A DNA stretch of 64,000 nucleotides, taken from Hungatella_A sp034142505. GTDB lineage: Bacteria > Bacillota > Clostridia > Lachnospirales > Lachnospiraceae. Position 1 is the first letter of the stretch; each line of letters starts with the position of its first letter. Shown piece after piece: positions 7,399 through 15,974 of the stretch. Both the position numbers and the translations under genes were made by a program. The stretch is taken from the NCBI GenBank assembly GCA_034142505.1, contig JAWZDV010000022.1:62001-126000 (forward strand). Reading direction: 5' to 3'. Under the pieces are notes generated by a model. That model was given only the letters and a program-made list of their open reading frames with translations. It had not been told where the DNA came from and ran no database searches.

Positions 7399-8790
7399 GT
7401 GATTCATCAGTATAAAAATAATGGCTATGACATCGTCATGGATGTGAACAGTGGCTCGGTCCATGTGGTGGAGGAGGTGGTGTATGATGCCATTGAAATT
7501 CTGGCCCGCCGCCTTCCCGAGATGGACAAGCCGGAGAAGCTTTCTGAGGACTTGATTCGTGAAGTGACCGAACAACTGGCGCCGGTTTACGGGGAGACGG
7601 ATGTGTCGGAGGCGCTGGAGGATATCCAGGAGCTGATTGACGCGGAACAGCTGTTTACGAAAGACATTTATCAGAATTATATCGTAGATTTTAAAAAGCG
7701 GGAAACGGTGGTGAAAGCCCTCTGCCTGCATATCGCCCACGACTGTAACCTGGCTTGCCGGTACTGCTTCGCGGAAGAGGGAGAGTATCACGGACGCCGG
7801 GCGCTGATGAGTTTCGAGGTTGGAAAGAAGGCGCTGGATTTTCTGGTGGCTAATTCCGGAAACCGGAGAAACTTAGAGGTGGACTTCTTTGGCGGGGAAC
7901 CGCTGATGAACTGGGAAGTGGTCAAACAGCTGGTGGAATATGGCCGCTCTCTGGAGGAGCCGTACAACAAGAAGTTCCGGTTTACCCTGACCACCAACGG
8001 CGTTCTTCTCAATGACGAGGTGGAGGAGTTCTGCAACCGGGAGATGAGCAACGTGGTGCTGAGTCTGGATGGACGCAGGGAGATCAACGACAAGATGCGG
8101 CCGTCCCGCAACGGGAAGAGCAGCTATGACCTGATCGTTCCCAAGTTCCAGAAGCTGGCCGAGAGCCGGAACCAGATGAACTATTACGTGAGAGGAACTT
8201 TTACCAGGAACAACCTTGATTTTTCTGAGGATGCCCTGCACTTTGCGGATTTAGGTTTTCAGCAGATGTCCATCGAGCCGGTGGTATCCATGCCGGAGGA
8301 GCCTTATTCCATCCGGGAGGAGGACCTTCCAAAGATTATGGAGGAGTACGACAAGCTGGCGGTGGAGTATATCAAGCGCAAGAAAGAGGGACGCGGATTT
8401 AACTTCTTCCATTTTATGATTGATCTGCAGCAGGGGCCATGTGTGGCCAAGCGTCTGTCGGGTTGTGGTTCGGGAACGGAGTATTTGGCTGTGACGCCCT
8501 GGGGAGATTTATATCCCTGCCATCAGTTTGTTGGTGAAGAAGAGTTCCTGATGGGCAACGTGGATACGGGAGTAACCAACACCAAGATCCGGGATGAGTT
8601 TAAGCTCTGCAACGTATACGCCAAGGAGAAATGTAAGGACTGCTTCGCAAGGTTTTACTGCAGCGGCGGCTGTGCGGCCAATTCCTACAAGTTCCACGGT
8701 GCGATCACCGATGCCTACGACATTGGCTGTGAAATGCAGAAGAAGCGGATTGAGTGTGCGATTATGATAAAAGCGGCTCTGGCCGAATAA
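7399..8790 (+). CDS. scfB: SCIFF radical SAM/SPASM maturase
   Basis: The 463-residue enzyme modifies the SCIFF peptide by forming thioether links. After an N-terminal RiPP-recognition region (IHQYKNNGYDIVMDVNSGSV) it has the radical SAM CxxxCxxC motif (Cys116, Cys120, Cys123 in DCNLACRYCFAEEG), the glycine-rich DFFGGEPLMNW strand, and a C-terminal SPASM domain with GCGSGTEYLAVTPWGDLYPC and CKDCFARFYCSGGC for two auxiliary iron-sulfur clusters. The GTG at 7399 was chosen because AAGGAG lies at 7386-7391 and family members begin with IHQYK; an in-frame ATG at 7372 would add nine unrelated residues. A short CCCCTG hairpin separates it from secDF. Confidence 0.95.
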   Translation: MIHQYKNNGYDIVMDVNSGSVHVVEEVVYDAIEILARRLPEMDKPEKLSEDLIREVTEQLAPVYGETDVSEALEDIQELIDAEQLFTKDIYQNYIVDFKKRETVVKALCLHIAHDCNLACRYCFAEEGEYHGRRALMSFEVGKKALDFLVANSGNRRNLEVDFFGGEPLMNWEVVKQLVEYGRSLEEPYNKKFRFTLTTNGVLLNDEVEEFCNREMSNVVLSLDGRREINDKMRPSRNGKSSYDLIVPKFQKLAESRNQMNYYVRGTFTRNNLDFSEDALHFADLGFQQMSIEPVVSMPEEPYSIREEDLPKIMEEYDKLAVEYIKRKKEGRGFNFFHFMIDLQQGPCVAKRLSGCGSGTEYLAVTPWGDLYPCHQFVGEEEFLMGNVDTGVTNTKIRDEFKLCNVYAKEKCKDCFARFYCSGGCAANSYKFHGAITDAYDIGCEMQKKRIECAIMIKAALAE

Positions 8791-8800
8791 TAAGCAAAGT

Positions 8801-8816
8801 CCCCTGCATCCAGGGG
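8801..8816 (+). other. small hairpin between scfB and secDF
   Basis: Six-base-pair stem CCCCTG-CATC-CAGGGG followed by AAAA, 10 bases behind the scfB stop. It is too short and lacks the T-run of a terminator; it may be an mRNA processing or stabilising element. Confidence 0.4.
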
Positions 8817-8839
8817 AAAAGTAAAGGAGATAATATATC

Positions 8840-10975
8840 ATGAAGAGTAGCAAAGGAAAAGGTCTTTTAGGCCTGCTTGCCATTCTCCTCTGTGTAGGGG
8901 TATTTGGCTATTTGGGCTATGATACCGTGGATGACATCAAGCTGGGTCTAGACTTGGCGGGCGGTGTCAGCATTACGTATCAGGCGGTGGAAGAGAACCC
9001 GACGGACGAGCAGATGTCAGATACCATCTACAAGCTGCAGCAGAGAGTCCAGAATTACAGCACCGAGGCTGAGGTGTACCGCGAGGGCGGCAACCGGATC
9101 AATATCGATATCCCCGGTGTGTCCGATGCCAACGCGATTCTGGAAGAGTTAGGAAAACCTGGCTCCCTGATCTTTATGGATGAAGAGGGCAAGACGATCT
9201 TAACCGGCGACCAGGTGGCTTCCGCCAAGGCCGGTATTGTTGAGGGCAAGACAGGGGCAAAAGAGTATATTGTCTCCCTGACGTTTACGGAAGAGGGCGC
9301 GAAAGCATTTGCGGATGCTACGGCGGCCAATATCGGCAAGAGAATTGCCATTATCTATGACAACATGATCTATTCCAACCCGACGGTTCAGCAGGCTATC
9401 ACAGGCGGCGAGGCGCAGATAACCGGCATGGAGTCCTACGAGACGGCGGAGCAGCTGGCTTCCACCATCCGAATCGGTTCCCTGTCCTTAGAGCTGCAGG
9501 AGCTTCGTTCCAACGTGGTAGGCGCGAAGCTGGGCCAGGAGGCGATCTCCACCAGCTTGAAGGCAGCGGCTATCGGTTTTGCCATCGTTGCGGTATTCAT
9601 GATTGCGGTGTACTTAATCCCGGGTCTTGCGTCCGTGATTGCACTGTGTCTGTATGTGGGACTGGTGCTGATTCTGCTCAAAGCATTTAACGTGACTCTG
9701 ACGCTGCCGGGTATCGCAGGTATCATCCTGTCCATTGGTATGGCGGTGGATGCCAACGTCATTATCTTTACACGTATTAAAGAAGAGATCGGCTTGGGCA
9801 AGACGGTAAAGTCTGCCATCAAGACCGGTTTTGCGAAAGCGTTATCCGCGATTATTGACGGTAACGTGACAACGCTGATTGCAGCGATTGTGCTGTTCTG
9901 GAGAGGTTCCGGTACGGTGAAGGGCTTTGCCTCCACGCTGGCGATCGGTATTTTACTTTCCATGTTTACGGCGCTGTTTGTGACGAAGGGCACGCTGTAT
10001 GCGCTGTACGCCCTGGGCTGCCAGAGTCCGAAGCTGTATGGAACCAAGAAAGACAAGAAGACAATCAACTTCCTGGGCAAGAAGAATATCTGTTTTATCA
10101 TCTCGGCTGTGGCGATTGTGGCCGGCTTGGCGATGATGGGCGTAAATGCTTCTTCCACAGGCAATGCTTTGAATTACAGTATGGAGTTTAAGGGTGGTAC
10201 GTCCACCAATGTGACCTTCAACGAGGATATGAGCCTGGAGGATATCTCCAGGAAGGTAGTTCCGGTGGTTGCTGAGGTGACCGGAGATCCGGAGGTACAG
10301 ACCCAGAAGGTTTCCGGAACCAACGAGGTCATCATCAAGACCAAGACCTTATCCGTGGATCAGCGTCGGGCGCTTGACGATGCTATGGTTGAGAAATTCG
10401 GCGTTGAGGCGGAGAAGATCACCGCGGAGAGCATCTCCGGTGCGGTCAGCAAAGAGATGAAGCAGGATGCCATGATTGCGGTTGTGATCGCGACAATCTG
10501 TATGCTGATCTATATCTGGTTCCGGTTTAAAGATATCAAGTTTGCGGCAAGTGCGGTTGCGGCGCTGCTTCATGACGTTTTGGTGGTGATGACTTTCTAT
10601 GCAGTGGCAAAATGGTCGGTTGGTTCTACTTTTATCGCCTGTATGCTGACGATTGTAGGTTACTCCATCAATGCGACCATCGTTATCTTCGACCGTATCC
10701 GTGAGAACCTGAAGCTGAAGTCTCACAAGCAGTCTCTGGAAGAGGTGGTGAACTTGAGCATCACGCAGACATTTACCAGAAGTATCAACACGTCCCTGAC
10801 GACCTTTGTCATGGTATTCGTGCTGTTCCTGCTGGGCGTAACTTCCATCCGTGAGTTTGCACTTCCGCTGATGGTTGGTATTGTGTGCGGTACCTATTCC
10901 TCCGTATGCATCACCGGCGCTCTGTGGTATGTGCTGACAAACTGGAAGAATAAGAAAAAAGCGGTTGAAAAATAA
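8840..10975 (+). CDS. secDF: SecDF fusion, accessory subunit of the Sec translocase
   Basis: The 711-residue protein fuses SecD and SecF, which use the proton gradient to pull exported proteins out of SecYEG. A first membrane segment (residues about 7-23) is followed by the GLDLAGGVSITYQAV motif, the SecD periplasmic domain, and a five-helix block with LPGIAGIILSIGMAVDANVI. The SecF half begins near residue 415 with its own first helix, NYSMEFKGGTSTNV, and the second five-helix block with AALLHDVLVV and VGYSINATIVIFDRIREN. Both halves look complete. AAAGGAG precedes the start. The tgt start is two bases behind its stop, and yajC, whose product binds SecDF, lies just beyond tgt. Confidence 0.96.
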   Translation: MKSSKGKGLLGLLAILLCVGVFGYLGYDTVDDIKLGLDLAGGVSITYQAVEENPTDEQMSDTIYKLQQRVQNYSTEAEVYREGGNRINIDIPGVSDANAILEELGKPGSLIFMDEEGKTILTGDQVASAKAGIVEGKTGAKEYIVSLTFTEEGAKAFADATAANIGKRIAIIYDNMIYSNPTVQQAITGGEAQITGMESYETAEQLASTIRIGSLSLELQELRSNVVGAKLGQEAISTSLKAAAIGFAIVAVFMIAVYLIPGLASVIALCLYVGLVLILLKAFNVTLTLPGIAGIILSIGMAVDANVIIFTRIKEEIGLGKTVKSAIKTGFAKALSAIIDGNVTTLIAAIVLFWRGSGTVKGFASTLAIGILLSMFTALFVTKGTLYALYALGCQSPKLYGTKKDKKTINFLGKKNICFIISAVAIVAGLAMMGVNASSTGNALNYSMEFKGGTSTNVTFNEDMSLEDISRKVVPVVAEVTGDPEVQTQKVSGTNEVIIKTKTLSVDQRRALDDAMVEKFGVEAEKITAESISGAVSKEMKQDAMIAVVIATICMLIYIWFRFKDIKFAASAVAALLHDVLVVMTFYAVAKWSVGSTFIACMLTIVGYSINATIVIFDRIRENLKLKSHKQSLEEVVNLSITQTFTRSINTSLTTFVMVFVLFLLGVTSIREFALPLMVGIVCGTYSSVCITGALWYVLTNWKNKKKAVEK

Positions 10976-10976
10976 C

Positions 10977-12122
10977 ATGAAATATACGTTGATAACAAAG
11001 GACGGCCGTGCCAAGAGAGCCGAGGTTCAGACTGTGCACGGCACGGTCCAGACGCCATTGTTCATGAATGTAGGGACGGTGGCAGCGATCAAAGGTGCGG
11101 TTTCCACCGATGATTTGAAAGAGATCAGAACCCAGGTGGAACTATCCAATACCTACCATCTTCATGTGAGGACCGGGGATAAGCTGATCAAGGAATTCGG
11201 CGGCCTTCACAAGTTCATGAACTGGGACCGGCCGATTCTCACGGATTCCGGCGGCTTTCAGGTGTTCTCCCTGACGGGGCTGCGAAAGATCAAGGAAGAG
11301 GGCGTGTATTTTAACTCCCATATTGACGGCAGGAAGATCTTTATGGGGCCGGAGGAGAGCATGCAGATTCAGTCGAATCTGGCTTCCACCATCGCCATGG
11401 CTTTTGACGAGTGTCCGCCCCATCCGGCGACCAGGGAGTATATGCAGGCTTCCGTGGACCGGACCACCAGGTGGTTAGAACGGTGCAGGACGGAGATGGC
11501 AAGACTGAACGCGCTGCCGGATACCATCAACAAAGAACAGCTGCTGTTCGGCATTAACCAGGGTGGAACCTTTGAGGATATCAGGATTGCCCACGCGAAG
11601 ACGATCTCGGCCATGGATTTGGACGGGTACGCGCTTGGCGGGCTGGCGGTTGGAGAGAGCCACGAGGAGATGTACCGGATTCTGGATGAGACGGTGCCGT
11701 ATCTGCCGGAGAGCAAGCCCACCTACTTGATGGGCGTGGGAACGCCGGCCAATATCTTAGAGGCGGTGGACCGGGGCGTGGATTTCTTTGACTGTGTATA
11801 TCCGTCGAGAAACGGACGCCACGGCCATGTGTATACCAACCAGGGAAAACGCAATCTGTTCAATGCAAAATATGAGCTGGATGCCCGTCCTATCGAGGAA
11901 GGCTGCCAGTGTCCCGCCTGCCGGTCGTACAGCAGAGCCTATATCCGCCATCTTCTGAAGGCGAAAGAGATGCTGGGAATGCGATTATGTGTCTTGCATA
12001 ATTTGTATTTTTATAATACAATGATGGAAGAGATTCGCGACGCAATCGAGGAACACCGCTATGCGGAGTACAAAGCCCAAAAGCTGGAAGGCATGATGGG
12101 AACCAGCAACAGCAATAATTAG
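10977..12122 (+). CDS. tgt: tRNA-guanine transglycosylase
   Basis: Tgt exchanges the wobble guanine of GUN anticodon tRNAs for a queuosine precursor. The 381-residue protein has the active-site strand ILTDSGGFQVFSL, FDECPPHPAT, GGLAVGE, the nucleophile loop FDCVYPSRNGRHGHVY and the zinc site CQCPACRSYSRAYIRHL with a later LHN histidine. The ATG at 10977 gives the usual MKYTLITKDGRAKR start; the frame can be extended to a TTG at 10965 inside secDF without need. The nucleophile loop departs from the usual bacterial PTRNARNG. The residues that usually mark prokaryotic preQ1 use (Cys in FDEC, Val in GGLAVGE) are present. No queuosine synthesis or salvage genes are in the window. Confidence 0.94.
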   Translation: MKYTLITKDGRAKRAEVQTVHGTVQTPLFMNVGTVAAIKGAVSTDDLKEIRTQVELSNTYHLHVRTGDKLIKEFGGLHKFMNWDRPILTDSGGFQVFSLTGLRKIKEEGVYFNSHIDGRKIFMGPEESMQIQSNLASTIAMAFDECPPHPATREYMQASVDRTTRWLERCRTEMARLNALPDTINKEQLLFGINQGGTFEDIRIAHAKTISAMDLDGYALGGLAVGESHEEMYRILDETVPYLPESKPTYLMGVGTPANILEAVDRGVDFFDCVYPSRNGRHGHVYTNQGKRNLFNAKYELDARPIEEGCQCPACRSYSRAYIRHLLKAKEMLGMRLCVLHNLYFYNTMMEEIRDAIEEHRYAEYKAQKLEGMMGTSNSNN

Positions 12123-12179
12123 AACATGCGGCGAGGCGGCAGTTCTTAAATAACGGGAATATCTAAGGAGGATTTTTAA

Positions 12180-12473
12180 ATGGTTACAGCTAGTATTATG
12201 AACGGCCCTGGATTCTGGATTATGTATGCGGTATTACTGATCGGTCTGATGTATTTTATGGCGATCCGTCCGCAGAGCAAAGAGAAGAAGAGAATGGCTG
12301 AACTGATGTCAAGCATCGCAGTGGGGGACAGCATTTTAACTTCCAGCGGATTCTACGGTGTTGTGATTGATATGACTGATGATACGGTGATTGTAGAGTT
12401 TGGAAGCAACAAGAACTGCCGGATTCCGATGCAGAAGACAGCGATTGTCCAGGTGGAGAAACCGGAAGTATAA
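12180..12473 (+). CDS. yajC: preprotein translocase subunit YajC
   Basis: The 97-residue protein has a single N-terminal membrane segment (about residues 8-28) directly followed by the signature RPQSKEKKRMAELMSSIAVGD and the small beta domain TSSGFYGVVIDMTDDTVIVEF. YajC is the accessory partner of SecDF. It starts at 12180 behind AAGGAGG and ends at a strong terminator, closing the scfA-scfB-secDF-tgt-yajC unit. Length and motifs match the family. Confidence 0.95.
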   Translation: MVTASIMNGPGFWIMYAVLLIGLMYFMAIRPQSKEKKRMAELMSSIAVGDSILTSSGFYGVVIDMTDDTVIVEFGSNKNCRIPMQKTAIVQVEKPEV

Positions 12474-12490
12474 ATGATGGAATGTTGGGG

Positions 12491-12533
12491 ACCGTCCCCG
12501 GCGCTTGAAAAGGCGCTGGGGACGGTCTTTTTT
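12491..12533 (+). terminator. rho-independent terminator after yajC
   Basis: A 14-bp stem (ACCGTCCCCGGCGC pairing with GCGCTGGGGACGGT, one wobble) with an eight-base loop, followed by a run of T (CTTTTTTTG). It closes the SCIFF-secDF-tgt-yajC transcript. Confidence 0.92.
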
Positions 12534-12640
12534 TGCGCTTTTCTAAATGTTCGAAAACAAAACAAAATGAACTAATATGATTATAAATTTGCTTTTATAC
12601 ACGAGAAAAGAAAATAAAAGTAAATTAAAAAGAAAATATA

Positions 12641-12669
12641 TTGACAAAAAAGAAAATAAAGATTATACT
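12641..12669 (+). promoter_or_regulatory. promoter of the creatininase-PTS operon
   Basis: TTGACA at 12641-12646 and TATACT at 12664-12669 are 17 bases apart, within a very A-rich stretch (12540-12670) typical of an UP-like upstream region. The transcript would start near 12676, about 50 bases before the creatininase start. Confidence 0.8.
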
Positions 12670-12724
12670 CAAAGTACAATATAACAGTATTTCCAGCGAT
12701 GAGTTTGAGAAAGGAGGGAAAAAG

Positions 12725-13456
12725 ATGGAAAACGTTAATTTGAAACAAATGACTTGGAAAGAAGCGGAAGAACGTATGAAGGGAGCGCGGGCTGTTATCC
12801 TTCCGCTTGGGTCTACGGAGCAGCATGGGTATCATATGACGATTGACACGGATAATATCGTGGCCGGCCATGTGGCGGAACTGCTGGCGAGGGAGACGGA
12901 CTGCGTGGTGCTGCCGGTATTGAATTACGGCCAGGTCTGGTCCGCCAAGGATTTTCCGGCCACAATATCTTTAAGCGAGAGAACTTACATATCAGTCATC
13001 AAAGATATTGTGGTGAGTCTGGAAAAGCAGTGTAGGAATATAATCCTGTTCTCGGGCCACTGGGGGAATGTGGCGCCGTGTAAGCTGGCGGTACGGGAGC
13101 TTCTGGATGAGTATGGTTTCCGGAATGTGTACTATTTAAGCTACATGGATTTGAAGAAGAACGGAGAGGGGATCATGGAGACGGAGCTCTGGAACGGAAG
13201 CGGTTTTCACGCAGCCGAGATCGAGACCTCGATTCTGCTTCATATCCGGCCGGACAGTGTCAATATGGAGAAGGCGGTTTGTGAGTATCCGGAGATTCCA
13301 CCGGATGTGGAGATTCGTCCGGTTCCGTGGATTACGTTCGCAAAAAGCGGAATCTTTGGGGACGCGTCGAAGGCGACGGCGGAAAAGGGGAGACAATTTC
13401 TTGATAACTGGATGAGACAGATGTGCAAACTGGTTACAGATCATATCCATCCATAA
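12725..13456 (+). CDS. creatininase-family amidohydrolase
   Basis: The 243-residue protein is a creatininase/creatinine amidohydrolase family metalloenzyme. The family opens cyclic amides and includes FAPy deformylases in flavin and F420 synthesis. Metal-binding motifs are LPLGSTEQHGYHMTIDTDN near residues 26-44, the middle FSGHWGN, and FHAAEIETS near residue 160. It starts at 12725 behind AAAGGAGGG. It is the first gene behind its own promoter and precedes a PTS permease, so it probably acts on the imported compound, or on a lactam or amide form of it, in the cytoplasm. The exact substrate cannot be read from the sequence, and creatinine itself is unlikely given the PTS partner. Confidence 0.85.
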   Translation: MENVNLKQMTWKEAEERMKGARAVILPLGSTEQHGYHMTIDTDNIVAGHVAELLARETDCVVLPVLNYGQVWSAKDFPATISLSERTYISVIKDIVVSLEKQCRNIILFSGHWGNVAPCKLAVRELLDEYGFRNVYYLSYMDLKKNGEGIMETELWNGSGFHAAEIETSILLHIRPDSVNMEKAVCEYPEIPPDVEIRPVPWITFAKSGIFGDASKATAEKGRQFLDNWMRQMCKLVTDHIHP

Positions 13457-13476
13457 AGAATGAGGGAAAGGAGAGT

Positions 13477-13518
13477 ATGAAAAGTCCTGGGGGAAATGGG
13501 CATATCATACAGGAATAA
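13477..13518 (+). CDS. 13-codon ORF coupled to the PTS EIIC start
   Basis: An ATG at 13477 has the best ribosome binding site of this junction (GGGAAAGGAGAG, 13464-13474), but it opens a frame of only 13 codons (MKSPGGNGHIIQE) that stops at 13516-13518, one base before the EIIC ATG at 13520. EIIC has no good site of its own. This is either a translational coupling leader or the remains of an original EIIC start shifted by an indel. Confidence 0.45.
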   Translation: MKSPGGNGHIIQE

Positions 13519-13519
13519 G

Positions 13520-14923
13520 ATGGGGATACTATCAAGTGTAGCAAATATTTTAAAGATTATATTCGGCCAGATTGAGTTAGTTATGGCTATTGTTGTGTTA
13601 ATCGGGTTACTGCTTCAGCGTAAGAAACCCATGGACGTGGTGATGGGGGTAGTCAAGGCGTTCGTGGGAGTTCTGATCTTAAAACAGGGGTCCACCCTGC
13701 TGCAGGCGCCGTACAAGCCGGTGATGGAGATGCTCAAATCAGCCTTTGGAATCAGCGGCATTATCACGGAGAACTATTCCGGTATGGCGGCCATCAATAC
13801 GGCGATTCCCATGCTGGTGACCATGGTGCCGACGGTGATGCTGTTTGGCTTTTTGATCAATATTCTGCTGGCGAAGTTTGGACCGCTGAAGGTGGTGTTC
13901 TTAACTGCCCACACCATGCTGGCGTTCGCGACTTTGACCGTGTGGCTTGTGAACTGGTTCTTTGGCTGTGAGGGAGCGGTGCTTTTAATCGCCTGTTCCG
14001 TCTTCTGCGGAGTGTTCTGGACGGTGATGCCGGCCTGGGCTTACAAGTATTCCAAGCCCTTTGCGGGAAATGGTTTCACGCTGGGCCATATCTCCTGTAT
14101 GGCGGCAGTGATCAGCTCCAGAATTGGAATGCTGTTAGGAAAGTACGACAAGAAGAACCCGGTGCTGTTTGAGGAGGATGAAGAGGACGAGGAGAGGTCT
14201 GGAAAATTCTCTTCCGTTACAAGACTGTTCAATGATTCCACGGTTGTTACCTGTCTGCTTATGACGGTGGTTCTGGGAGCGGGCTGCCTGCTGGCGGGCA
14301 AGGAGGCTATCGTGGAAGCGGCAGGCGGCACCAACTGGATTATCTGGATGATCGAGCTGGGCGGCAACTTTACCGTTGGTATCGTAGTCCTGCTGGCAGG
14401 TGTTCGTATGATGATTGCAGAATTGGTACCGGCCTTTAAGGGGATTTCCGATAAGCTGGTTCCGGGTGCGGTTCCGTCTGTGGATATGCCCGTATTCTTC
14501 CCGCTGGCTCCGTTTTCCGCGATCCTTGGATTCCTGGGCGCGTTTGTGGGAGAGTTCCTTGGGTTCTTTGTTCTGCTGGCGTTTGGTTCTGCGACACTGA
14601 TGATACCTGGCATTATTGCAACCTTTTTCGATGGGGGAATTGCCGGAGTCTTCGGATTTAAGTATGGCGGCAAGAAGGCGGCATTTGTGTCCGGTCTTGC
14701 GGTTGGCTTGATCCAGATTCTGGGCGGCGTGATCTTTACCGTTGTGTCAGGTTTGAATACGCTGGGAGCCACGTATGGCAACACGGATTTTGGTTCCTCC
14801 ATGGCGCTGCTGGCGGTGATCATGAATGTGATTGGAAATGTATGGTTCTTCCTGGTACTGCTGGTTCTGATTTATGTGGCAGCCTGCATGCTGCTGAAGA
14901 AGCAGTTTGCTTCGGAATCATAA
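13520..14923 (+). CDS. PTS EIIC component, ascorbate/UlaA-SgaT family
   Basis: The 467-residue membrane protein has about ten to twelve hydrophobic segments and the features of the PTS EIIC ascorbate family (UlaA/SgaT): the opening IFGQIELVMAIVVLIGLLLQ, the KPMDVVMGVVKAFVGVLIL strand, the GGTNWIIWMIE re-entrant region, and the VPSVDMPVFFPLAPFSAILG motif. A charged cytoplasmic loop EEDEEDEERSGKF separates the two halves. The family moves sugar acids and lactones, phosphorylating them on entry. EIIA and EIIB genes follow behind the DeoR gene, so the transporter is complete. The start at 13520 follows a 13-codon ORF; an alternative in-frame ATG at 13496 is also possible. Confidence 0.88.
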   Translation: MGILSSVANILKIIFGQIELVMAIVVLIGLLLQRKKPMDVVMGVVKAFVGVLILKQGSTLLQAPYKPVMEMLKSAFGISGIITENYSGMAAINTAIPMLVTMVPTVMLFGFLINILLAKFGPLKVVFLTAHTMLAFATLTVWLVNWFFGCEGAVLLIACSVFCGVFWTVMPAWAYKYSKPFAGNGFTLGHISCMAAVISSRIGMLLGKYDKKNPVLFEEDEEDEERSGKFSSVTRLFNDSTVVTCLLMTVVLGAGCLLAGKEAIVEAAGGTNWIIWMIELGGNFTVGIVVLLAGVRMMIAELVPAFKGISDKLVPGAVPSVDMPVFFPLAPFSAILGFLGAFVGEFLGFFVLLAFGSATLMIPGIIATFFDGGIAGVFGFKYGGKKAAFVSGLAVGLIQILGGVIFTVVSGLNTLGATYGNTDFGSSMALLAVIMNVIGNVWFFLVLLVLIYVAACMLLKKQFASES

Positions 14924-15004
14924 GTGAAAAACAATACTGAAAATAGTTAGGTGGTGGTGGTCCGCCAAGGGCGCGGATTCAGGCGGTTTGCGGAAAAGTT
15001 CTTA

Positions 15005-15126
15005 TGTCAAACTGATTCTACGTGTGATATAATGTGAACACTTGACGAGGTATTTACGAGTCTAGTGAGAACATATATCTGGGCACTTAGTGAGGTGTTT
15101 CACGAACTTAGTGGCCATGATATAAT
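15005..15126 (+). promoter_or_regulatory. two -10 boxes with a repeated operator upstream of deoR-type gene
   Basis: An extended -10 (TGTGATATAAT) ends at 15033, and a second TATAAT is at 15121-15126. Between them lie two imperfect copies of a 29/30-base unit starting with CACTT and ending in TAGTG, at 15039-15067 and 15084-15113, 45 bases apart. Each contains GAGGT-TTT-CGA, and the second is partly palindromic (GTGAGGTGTTTCAC). This is the expected layout for DeoR-family autoregulation. The rest of 14924-15173 shows no gene. Confidence 0.6.
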
Positions 15127-15173
15127 TTTGATAATAATGGAAGCTGTTTCCAATAAATTTAGGAGATCGGATT

Positions 15174-15974
15174 ATGATAGCAGAAGAGCGTAGAAAAATT
15201 ATATTAGAGAGAATTCAGGACAATAAATCTGTTTCTGTGCAGGAGTTGTCGAAAGAGTTTGGCATAACAGGGGTGACGATCCGGAGGGACCTGGATCTTC
15301 TGGACCAGCAGGGGCTGGTGAAGCGGTCCCACGGCGGCGCCGTCATCATCGACCAGAATGTAGGAGTAGAGTCGGGATTTGAGGCCAGAAGAGGCCGCAA
15401 GATGGAGATCAAGGAGATGATCGGCAGAAAGGCGGCCGGTATGGTTGCTCCCGGGGACTGCATCGGAATTGATATCGGAACTACGGTGTATGAGATGTCC
15501 CAGTATGTGAAGCACATTGAGGATGTGACGGTGGTGACCGCCTCCATCCCGGTGGTGACGGAACTGATGAACGCCAAGAATGTCAATGTGATCTGTACGG
15601 GGGGAGAAGTGTCCCGGAAAGACCAGTCCCTGATCGGCCACAATGCCATCCGGACCATTAACGAATATATTCTGGACAAGGTATTTATCGGTGTGGCAGG
15701 CATCTCCTTTGACTGTGGGCTGACGCTGTTCAACATGAACGACACCCTGGTGAAGCGGGCGCTGATCAAGCGGGCCAGGGAAGTGATCGTGCTGGCGGAT
15801 TCCTCCAAGATTGGACTGACAAAGCATGCATTTTTCTGTGATTTGGAGGCGGTGGACAAGCTGATCATCGACAAGGGAATCAGTGAAAAGGACAAGCTGC
15901 AGCTGGAAGGCTGCGGTATTGAAGTGATCATTGCGGATGGAGAAAATAGTGATGAGGTCGAAGATATTTCATGA
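15174..15974 (+). CDS. DeoR-family transcriptional regulator
   Basis: The 266-residue protein has the DeoR helix-turn-helix at residues 5-60 (RRKIILERIQDNKSVSVQEL, then ITGVTIRRDLDLLDQQGLVKR) and the C-terminal sugar-phosphate sensor domain with GDCIGIDIGTTVYEM and IGVAGISFDCGLTLFN. DeoR repressors of PTS operons are usually released by the phosphorylated sugar or a derived intermediate. It sits between EIIC and EIIA, and its 3' end overlaps the EIIA start by 23 bases. It has its own promoters and repeated operator-like sites upstream, suggesting that it controls itself and the downstream genes. Confidence 0.92.
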   Translation: MIAEERRKIILERIQDNKSVSVQELSKEFGITGVTIRRDLDLLDQQGLVKRSHGGAVIIDQNVGVESGFEARRGRKMEIKEMIGRKAAGMVAPGDCIGIDIGTTVYEMSQYVKHIEDVTVVTASIPVVTELMNAKNVNVICTGGEVSRKDQSLIGHNAIRTINEYILDKVFIGVAGISFDCGLTLFNMNDTLVKRALIKRAREVIVLADSSKIGLTKHAFFCDLEAVDKLIIDKGISEKDKLQLEGCGIEVIIADGENSDEVEDIS

